From Sphingorhabdus sp. (GTDB lineage: Bacteria; Pseudomonadota; Alphaproteobacteria; Sphingomonadales; Sphingomonadaceae): a stretch of DNA of 64,000 nucleotides. Position numbers and translations under genes: made by a program. The DNA lies in NCBI GenBank assembly GCA_028279555.1, contig JANQNO010000010.1, forward strand, positions 62,001 to 126,000. Direction: 5' to 3'. Shown here in pieces: positions 58,142 to 64,000 of this stretch; within the stretch, counting starts at the first letter, position 1, and the number at the start of each line of letters is the position of its first letter. The notes beneath the pieces were generated by a model. It saw only the letters and a list, made by a program, of their open reading frames with translations. It made no database searches and was not told the DNA's origin.

Positions 58142-58172
58142 CCCTGGGCTCCGCAACAAGTGCGGAGCACTG
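58142..58172 (-). repeat. Right end of the GIY-YIG element
   Basis: Inverted partner of 57810-57840 with a single mismatch (GCCCAG in place of GTCCAG). The GGAG ribosome-binding site of lpd lies just outside it (58174-58177). Confidence 0.9.
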
Positions 58173-58185
58173 TTGGAGCAGAATT

Positions 58186-59583
58186 ATGAGTGATTATGAC
58201 CTTATCGTTATCGGCGCTGGCCCCGGCGGCTATGTCGCAGCAATTCGCGGCGCGCAGCTGGGTCTGAAAACCGCCTGTGTGGAATCCCGTGAGACGCTGG
58301 GCGGCACTTGCCTCAATGTCGGTTGTATTCCATCCAAGGCGCTGCTGCATGCTTCGGAACTTTATGAGGAAGCCCATTCGGGTGCTTTGGAAAAATTCGG
58401 GATCAAGCTGACCGGCGCGAAGCTCGATCTGAAAACCATGATGGCCGAGAAAACCAAGGCCGTCGGCGAGCTGACCGGCGGGATCGAGTTTCTCTTCAAG
58501 AAGAACAAGGTCGACTGGATCAAGGGCCATGCGGCTTTCGAGAGCGACAAGTCTATCACGGCCGGTGGCAAGAGCTATAGCGCGGACAATTTCATCATCG
58601 CCACCGGATCCTCCGTTACCCCGCTGCCCGGCGTCAAGATCGACAATGCCAAGGGCATAGTGGTCGATTCGACCGGCGCGCTGGAGCTGCCCAAGGTGCC
58701 CAAGCATATGGTCGTCATCGGCGGCGGCGTGATCGGGCTGGAGCTCGGCAGCGTGTGGCGCAGGCTGGGCGCGAAAGTGACCGTCGTCGAATTTCTCGAC
58801 CAGATCCTGCCCGGTATGGACAAGGATATCCGCAAGGATTCAGCGCGCATATTCAAGAAGCAGGGTTTTGACATCAAGACGTCGACCAAGGTCACCGGGG
58901 TCGCCGTGAAGGGCAAGAAAGCGACGCTCACCGTCGAGCCTGCCGCAGGCGGCGATGCCGAAACCATCGAAGCGGACGCGGTGCTGGTATCGATCGGGCG
59001 GCGGCCCAACACCGAAGGGCTGGCGCTGAACAAGGCAGGGCTTTCGACCAATGAACGCGGACAGATCGAGGTCGGCCATGATTTCCAGACGAGTGTGAAG
59101 GGCATTTATGCCATCGGCGATGTCGTGCCCGGGCCCATGCTTGCGCATAAGGCAGAAGATGAAGGCGTGGCCGCAGCCGAATTCATCGCCGGACAGACGG
59201 GTATCGTCAATCACGAGCTGATCCCCGGCGTTGTCTATACCTATCCAGAAGTGGCCAGCGTCGGGAAAACCGAGGATGAGCTGAAAGAGGCCGGAGCCAA
59301 TTACAAGGTCGGCAAATTTCCTTTCTCCGCCAACAGCCGCGCCAAGGCGAACCGCGACACCGAAGGCTATGTCAAGGTGATCGCCGATGCCGAGAGCGAC
59401 CGCGTTCTGGGCGTGCATGTGATCAGCAGCCTTGCCGGAACGCTGATCGCGGAAGCCGTCATCGCCATGGAATTTGGCGCGACGAGCGAGGATTTTGCCT
59501 ATACCTGCCACGCCCACCCGACGCATGCCGAAGCGATCAAGGAAGCGGCGATGGCGGTGCAGGGCAAACCGATCCATATGTGA
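58186..59583 (+). CDS. lpd: Dihydrolipoyl dehydrogenase (E3)
   Basis: The 465-residue FAD enzyme that reoxidises E2 lipoamide and reduces NAD. DLIVIGAGPGGYVAAIRGAQLG binds FAD, GGTCLNVGCIPSKALLH holds the redox disulfide, VVIGGGVIGLELGSVW binds NAD, and HAHPTHAEAIKEA carries the active-site His-Glu pair. The ATG at 58186 is favoured by GGAG eight bases upstream and by the normal N-terminus; a longer frame enters the GIY-YIG unit and is rejected. Confidence 0.97.
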   Translation: MSDYDLIVIGAGPGGYVAAIRGAQLGLKTACVESRETLGGTCLNVGCIPSKALLHASELYEEAHSGALEKFGIKLTGAKLDLKTMMAEKTKAVGELTGGIEFLFKKNKVDWIKGHAAFESDKSITAGGKSYSADNFIIATGSSVTPLPGVKIDNAKGIVVDSTGALELPKVPKHMVVIGGGVIGLELGSVWRRLGAKVTVVEFLDQILPGMDKDIRKDSARIFKKQGFDIKTSTKVTGVAVKGKKATLTVEPAAGGDAETIEADAVLVSIGRRPNTEGLALNKAGLSTNERGQIEVGHDFQTSVKGIYAIGDVVPGPMLAHKAEDEGVAAAEFIAGQTGIVNHELIPGVVYTYPEVASVGKTEDELKEAGANYKVGKFPFSANSRAKANRDTEGYVKVIADAESDRVLGVHVISSLAGTLIAEAVIAMEFGATSEDFAYTCHAHPTHAEAIKEAAMAVQGKPIHM

Positions 59584-60386
59584 GGGGTTTCGGCAAGGAT
59601 ATTATTTTTGCCGAAATCGGCTTGATTGCCGCAGTACTTTGCGGCTGCCTCTATATGCTGGCGGCTGACGCGCCGGCCCACTATCCGCTTGTCAATGGCG
59701 CGGCTCTTGTCGTTGCATTGCTTCTTGCCCGCTTTTGCCCTGCGCCGAAGCGCGAGCCGGTCATCATTGGATTGCTGCTCGCCATACTGCTGTTGCTTTT
59801 CGCACCCATCATCTTGGGGCCTGATCTTGGCGGGGTCAGCCGCTGGATTAACTTGGGGCCGCTATCGCTGCATGCAGGGATGCTGGCCTTGCCCGCCTTT
59901 GCCGTGCTTCTGAGCCATGTCCAGGCGGGAATGCGTTTTGTCTATTTTGCGGCAGCCTGTCTTCTGGTGGCGCTGCAGCCCGACAGGGGATCGGCGATTG
60001 CCCTCCTGGGATGCGCAGGCATATTCGCAGTGTTGGCGCGCGGCGTTACCAGTATTGCCATGCTGCTTGGCGCAGCCGCCTGTCTGGTTGCTACCATATG
60101 GCTGCCTGACCCTTTGTCCGGCGTTCCGTTTGTGGAGAATATATTTGGCGACAGCTTCCATTTTCATCCGGCGATGGGCCTGCTCCTCCTGTCGGGGCTG
60201 GCGGCGGCCCTGCTTTTGCCATTGGCCTCCGCAAGCCATAGCCTGCCCAGGATTGCCATGCTTGGCGTGATGGCAGGATATGCCTTTGCGGCGATGATCG
60301 GCCACTATCCCTATCCGCTTATTGGCTATGGCGCTTCACCCATTATCGGATTCGGACTGGCGCTCGCCTTTCTACCCAAAAACTGA
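59580..60386 (+). CDS. Short SEDS-like (FtsW/RodA-related) membrane protein
   Basis: A 268-residue protein with eight or so membrane helices. GVSRWINLGPLSLHAGMLALPAFAVLLS and VALQPDRGSAIALLGCAGIFAVLA resemble the SEDS pattern (RWINLG..., LQPDLGTA...), and GDSFHFHPAMGLLLLSG could be the position of the catalytic Asp segment of FtsW/RodA. YPLIGYGASPIIGFGLAL is like the C-terminal SEDS helix. It is about 100 residues shorter than normal. The GTG start overlaps the lpd stop (GTGA). Whether it polymerises glycan is unknown. Confidence 0.62.
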   Translation: MRGFGKDIIFAEIGLIAAVLCGCLYMLAADAPAHYPLVNGAALVVALLLARFCPAPKREPVIIGLLLAILLLLFAPIILGPDLGGVSRWINLGPLSLHAGMLALPAFAVLLSHVQAGMRFVYFAAACLLVALQPDRGSAIALLGCAGIFAVLARGVTSIAMLLGAAACLVATIWLPDPLSGVPFVENIFGDSFHFHPAMGLLLLSGLAAALLLPLASASHSLPRIAMLGVMAGYAFAAMIGHYPYPLIGYGASPIIGFGLALAFLPKN

Positions 60387-60474
60387 TTTTATTTGAGCGG
60401 ATTTATGTCATCCGGAGCTTGGCAATATGGCCCGGTCAAGTGTGACAGTCGGAGCGCATGCTGGCCAAACTTCG

Positions 60475-60897
60475 CTAGCCCTTCAAAACACCGCTTCTCA
60501 GCAGCGGGATCAGGAATAGAATTGTCAACGCCGTATTGCTGATGCAGTTCATCCAGAAGCCGGTATGCACCGAGATGATATTATCAACAACATACCAGAC
60601 GATGCCCGCCGCCAGCAGCGCCCGCCAGACCTGCGCAGCCGCTGCGCCTTCCAGCCGGAATGCCGCCTTGAAGGCAGCGAGAAATGTCAGCCCCCAGCCG
60701 ATCGACACCGCACCCATCAGGCCTATGGCAAAGCGGTGATGCTGATCCGCCGGATCGGGAATAGGGTTTTCAAACAGTTCAAACAAAAGCCGCGATGGAC
60801 CTTCGAGCGGCGCAAAGGCGAATATCGCCAATACCGCGCCGAACAGCACGATGCCCCAGGCCCAGAGAATCATCCATTTTTCATAAAATGCAGACAT
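60475..60897 (-). CDS. Four-helix membrane protein of unknown function
   Basis: A 140-residue protein with four hydrophobic segments (ILWAWGIVLFGAVLAIFAF, FAIGLMGAVSIGWGLTFLA, RALLAAGIVWYVVDNI, ALTILFLIPLL). I do not recognise it. It is divergent from a TetR gene, with two operator-like palindromes in the 67-base gap, so it is probably controlled by that TetR protein. Confidence 0.6.
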   Translation of the reverse strand: MSAFYEKWMILWAWGIVLFGAVLAIFAFAPLEGPSRLLFELFENPIPDPADQHHRFAIGLMGAVSIGWGLTFLAAFKAAFRLEGAAAAQVWRALLAAGIVWYVVDNIISVHTGFWMNCISNTALTILFLIPLLRSGVLKG

Positions 60898-60921
60898 TTA
60901 CGCCTCCCGTTCGCTATACAC

Positions 60922-60957
60922 GTAGCGCTTGCTACATTATTGTAGCACATGCTACAA
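60922..60957. promoter_or_regulatory. Two GTAGC-N4-GCTAC operators between divergent genes
   Basis: GTAGC-GCTT-GCTAC (60922-60935) and GTAGC-ACAT-GCTAC (60942-60955, extended to TTGTAGCACATGCTACAA at 60940-60957) share the same half-sites and are 20 bases apart. They lie in the gap between a membrane gene and a TetR regulator, as expected for TetR binding sites. Confidence 0.82.
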
Positions 60958-60964
60958 GATAAAA

Positions 60965-61516
60965 ATGAAAAAGGCCGAAACCCGCCGTGCTGCGATAGTC
61001 GAGAAGCTTGCCGATCATGTGCTGGAGCATGGGCTGGAAAGCGCAAGCCTCCGCCCGCTGGCAAAGGCGGCCGGCACCAGCGACCGGATGCTGCTCTATT
61101 ATTTCGACGATAAATCGGCGATCGTTACCGCCACGCTGCAGCAGATAGCCGCGCGGATGATGGGCGAAATGAGCAGGCGCAGCGCCCCAGCCCCGGAAAG
61201 CTGCGAGAAGCTGCTTGTGCGGCTGGAGGCGATGCTGGATGAGGAGATTTTCTGGCCCTATATGCGGCTGTGGCTGGAGATCGCTGCACGCGCTGCCCGG
61301 GGAGACGGCTTTTACAGAAACTTGGGCGAGGCTCTGGGCCGCGGTTTTCTGGAATGGGGGAAAATGCAGCTCGACAGCAAAAGCGAGCAACAGCGCAAGG
61401 CAGAAGCGGCCTACCTGCTCCAGACGATCGAGGGAATGCTGTTTCTCAAGGCCATCGGGCTGGATGATGTGAATGCGGTTGCATTGGGTCCGGACAGCCC
61501 TAGAAAAGCGCGATGA
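60965..61516 (+). CDS. TetR-family regulator
   Basis: A 183-residue TetR protein. The helix-turn-helix region is HVLEHGLESASLRPLAKAAGTSDRMLLYYFDDKSAIV. The ATG at 60965 begins with the usual basic stretch. It probably binds the palindromes upstream. Its stop overlaps the next gene as ATGA, so the PepSY-type protein is in its operon. Confidence 0.9.
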   Translation: MKKAETRRAAIVEKLADHVLEHGLESASLRPLAKAAGTSDRMLLYYFDDKSAIVTATLQQIAARMMGEMSRRSAPAPESCEKLLVRLEAMLDEEIFWPYMRLWLEIAARAARGDGFYRNLGEALGRGFLEWGKMQLDSKSEQQRKAEAAYLLQTIEGMLFLKAIGLDDVNAVALGPDSPRKAR

Positions 61517-62199
61517 AATATAGTTCTCTGCACCGGTGGCATATCTGGCTGGGCTGGTTGGTGGGCGTTCCGCTGATATTGTGGACGCTGTCGGGCCTGT
61601 TCATGGTGCTGATCCCGATAGAGGATATCCGCGGCGAGCATCTGCGCGCCGAAATGCCGCCGATCGAGGCCGGGTTCGAACCGGCCCTCCCGGCGATGGA
61701 AGTGCGCGCCGTCAAGACGCTGACGCTCGAGCAGCAGCCCTCGGGGCCCGCCTGGATCATCGCCTATCACGATGGCGGGAAGCGCCGCGCCGATGCAAGA
61801 ACAGGCGCGCTCCTGCCGCCGGTCACGGCCATCGAAGCGCGCAGCCTCGCCGCCGGCTATTATAATGGGAACATGCCGATTACATCGGTCTGGCATTTTC
61901 CGGCCGATCAATCTCCCTTCGATCTGCGACGAGACCGCCCCAGCTGGCAGGTCAGCCTGAAAGACAATACGCGATTCTATATCGATGCCGACAGCGGCCA
62001 GCTGATGGCCGTGCGCACGCCGCGCTGGCGCATTTTCGATTTCATGTGGGGTCTGCATATCATGGATCTGCAGACGCGCGAGGATACCAGCCACCCTATC
62101 CTGATCGGCTTTGCGGCGATCAGCCTGCTCGCGCTGCTGCTGGCATTTGCCATGCAAATATGGCGGCAGAAGCGCGCGAAGAGATCGCGAAATAGCTAG
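61513..62199 (+). CDS. PepSY-type membrane protein
   Basis: A 228-residue protein with a helix at each end (HIWLGWLVGVPLILWTLSGLFMVL and ILIGFAAISLLALLLAFAMQIW) and a periplasmic part in between containing RFYIDADSGQLMAVRTPRWRIFDFMWGLHIMD. This resembles PepSY-associated membrane proteins, some linked to siderophore or haem reduction. Coupled to the TetR gene. The function is not determined. Confidence 0.72.
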   Translation: MKYSSLHRWHIWLGWLVGVPLILWTLSGLFMVLIPIEDIRGEHLRAEMPPIEAGFEPALPAMEVRAVKTLTLEQQPSGPAWIIAYHDGGKRRADARTGALLPPVTAIEARSLAAGYYNGNMPITSVWHFPADQSPFDLRRDRPSWQVSLKDNTRFYIDADSGQLMAVRTPRWRIFDFMWGLHIMDLQTREDTSHPILIGFAAISLLALLLAFAMQIWRQKRAKRSRNS

Positions 62200-62205
62200 C
62201 TGCAG

Positions 62206-62925
62206 TTATTTCAATTGCCGCGGAAAGAGCCGTTTCAGATTGGCAACCTTTGGCGCGTCATAACGCCGGATATAGCTGTCATTCGGGTTTTTACGCATGA
62301 AGTCCTGATGATAGGCCTCGGCGCGGAAAAAACTGTATGGTTCGATCCTGGTGACGATCGGACGCTTCCAGATCCGCGCCTTTCCAAGCTGCGCGATATA
62401 GGCGCGCGCCGCCTTGCCTTGCGCCGCATTGGCGGGGAAGATGGCGGTGCGATAATGCCTGCCCTTGTCCGGGCCCTGGCGGTTGAGCTGGGTCGGGTCA
62501 TGCGTGACCGAAAAGAAAATATGGAGCAGCTGGTTATAGCTGATCTGTTTCGGGTTGTAGCGGATGCGTACCGATTCGGCATGGCTTGTGAATCCTGAAC
62601 TGACGAGCTTGTAATTGGCATTCGACTTCTTGCCACCGGAATAGCCCGCCTCTGCGCTGACGACACCGCGCACCCGTTCGAACACACCTTCGATACCCCA
62701 GAAACATCCCCCGGCAAAAACCGCAACGCGGGTGCCAGCAGGTTCGGCCATGGGTTTTTGGGGAGCCGGAATGCGAATGCCTTCGCGGGCATGCGCCGAT
62801 GAAAGGATGGCGCTACCCGGCTGGCTGCCGCCGGGCAGGGCGAAATAGGCAAGGCTGCCGGCAGCGAGCGTGAAAAGAGACAGGCCGATCAGCCTGGCCG
62901 TATTATTTTTGCGGGATACTTTCAT
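62206..62925 (-). CDS. msrA: Exported peptide-methionine (S)-S-oxide reductase
   Basis: A 239-residue MsrA with an N-terminal membrane anchor or signal (LIGLSLFTLAAGSLAYFA). The nucleophile is Cys74 in FAGGCFWGIEGVFERV; EAGYSGGKKSNANYKLVSSGFTSHAESVRI and FFSVTHDPTQLNRQGPDKGRHYRTAIF are the family signatures. The export signal implies repair of periplasmic methionine sulfoxide. It overlaps a 58-residue frame just upstream. Confidence 0.93.
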   Translation of the reverse strand: MKVSRKNNTARLIGLSLFTLAAGSLAYFALPGGSQPGSAILSSAHAREGIRIPAPQKPMAEPAGTRVAVFAGGCFWGIEGVFERVRGVVSAEAGYSGGKKSNANYKLVSSGFTSHAESVRIRYNPKQISYNQLLHIFFSVTHDPTQLNRQGPDKGRHYRTAIFPANAAQGKAARAYIAQLGKARIWKRPIVTRIEPYSFFRAEAYHQDFMRKNPNDSYIRRYDAPKVANLKRLFPRQLK

Positions 62926-63079
62926 GGTCTGGCGTACTCACGGTGATCGAACGCTCCTGAAGAATATCGCTATCCGCACTTGCCGGTTTCACCAGCGCCA
63001 GCCCAGCCATGCCCAAGGCAAACCCGCCAGCCAGGCTGAGAAAAAGTTCGGATTTCGCAAATTTGATCAGTCGGTCCAT
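62903..63079 (-). CDS. Small 58-residue membrane protein upstream of msrA
   Basis: A 58-residue protein from ATG 63079: a basic start (MDRLIKFAKSE), one hydrophobic segment (LFLSLAGGFALGMAGLALV) and a polar tail. It overlaps the msrA start by 23 bases, suggesting translational coupling. The ribosome-binding site is weak (GGA). No family recognised. Confidence 0.45.
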   Translation of the reverse strand: MDRLIKFAKSELFLSLAGGFALGMAGLALVKPASADSDILQERSITVSTPDHESIPQK

Positions 63080-63205
63080 TTGACTATTCCGGTTCTTACG
63101 CCATTATTCGCCGATTGCTTCCGGGCGGTTACAATTGGAGCAAACCCTATGGGGTCAGCGGGGTTAAGCCCGGCTTAACAGCGCGTTATATTTGCGTAAT
63201 TGAGA

Positions 63206-64000
<795 letters not shown>

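Larger units (their letters stand above)
57810..58172. mobile_element. One-gene element: GIY-YIG gene between inverted hairpin repeats
   Basis: A 363-bp unit between sucB and lpd. Positions 57810-57840 and the reverse complement of 58142-58172 are identical at 30 of 31 bases. Each end is a hairpin (CTCCGCA-CTTGT-TGCGGAG) with GTGCT outside and GTCCAG or GCCCAG inside, the same layout as the empty repeat pairs elsewhere in this window. The enclosed gene starts just inside the left end, which supplies its ribosome-binding site (AGGGAG), and stops two bases before the right end. No target duplication is visible. Mobility is inference. Confidence 0.72.

Noticed and set aside
57800-58185. A target-site duplication around the GIY-YIG unit
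   Set aside because: The bases outside the two ends (TTCG and TTGG) are not a convincing duplicate.

Overview
The window looks like a contiguous stretch of chromosome from a member of the Alphaproteobacteria, most likely order Sphingomonadales. The basis is a moderately high G+C, the style of the housekeeping proteins (GyrB, the mdh-sucD-sucA-sucB-lpd block, CtaA, COQ4-type ubiquinone protein, XseB-IspA order), frequent TTG/GTG starts, and tight ATGA/TTGA/TGATG gene overlaps. This is inference from protein recognition, not a database search. No rRNA, tRNA, CRISPR array, prophage or classical insertion sequence was seen.

Layout. 1-7.3 kb: 3' part of der, an Hpt protein, a DUF418 membrane protein, an iodotyrosine-deiodinase-like nitroreductase, COQ4, DUF3052 and purL. 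7.4-15 kb: a NavAb/NavMs-type sodium channel, a lipoprotein, xseB-ispA, coaD, ppk2, and an acyl-CoA ligase/lipoprotein/thioesterase operon. 15-23.7 kb: gyrB, Sel1-repeat protein, RlpA-like protein, a divergent Lrp/AsnC-indoleamine dioxygenase pair, ygfZ, pyrC and an outer-membrane-like protein. 23.8-26.5 kb: an ECF sigma factor, a membrane partner and two small basic exported proteins. 26.6-35.9 kb: transporters, two L,D-transpeptidase-type proteins, an aspartic protease, and a vapBC-like pair next to a thioredoxin-like gene. 35.9-41 kb: ispG, an Ntn-hydrolase asparaginase, a TetR-controlled desaturase operon, a Zur-like regulator and a MerC-domain protein. 41-50 kb: ctaA-cutA, rplM-rpsI, a divergent PLP-enzyme/ATP-grasp pair, sdhB and zapE. 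50-60.4 kb: a TCA-cycle block (mdh, sucD, sucA, sucB, lpd) carrying three additions: an insert with a second copy of the sucD 5' end, a hairpin-repeat pair, and a GIY-YIG gene bounded by inverted hairpin repeats. 60.4-64 kb: a TetR gene with two operator-like palindromes, a PepSY-type protein, exported MsrA, and the end of an aspartate-type aminotransferase.

The most interesting layer is a set of small nuclease-type genes and repeats. A family of short hairpins, whose stems differ by compensating changes while the GTCCAG tail stays fixed, occurs as five inverted pairs. Four pairs are empty; the fifth (57810-58172) encloses a 96-residue GIY-YIG protein, with 31-bp ends matching at 30 of 31 positions. 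A second one-gene unit (14630-15101) has a GxxExxY/PD-(D/E)XK-type gene between 29-bp inverted repeats matching at 28 of 29 positions. Together these suggest minimal nuclease-plus-repeat elements, analogous in layout to REP/RAYT systems. The 109-bp diverged duplicate of the sucD start (51410-51518), fused in frame to an exported protein, is a separate oddity.
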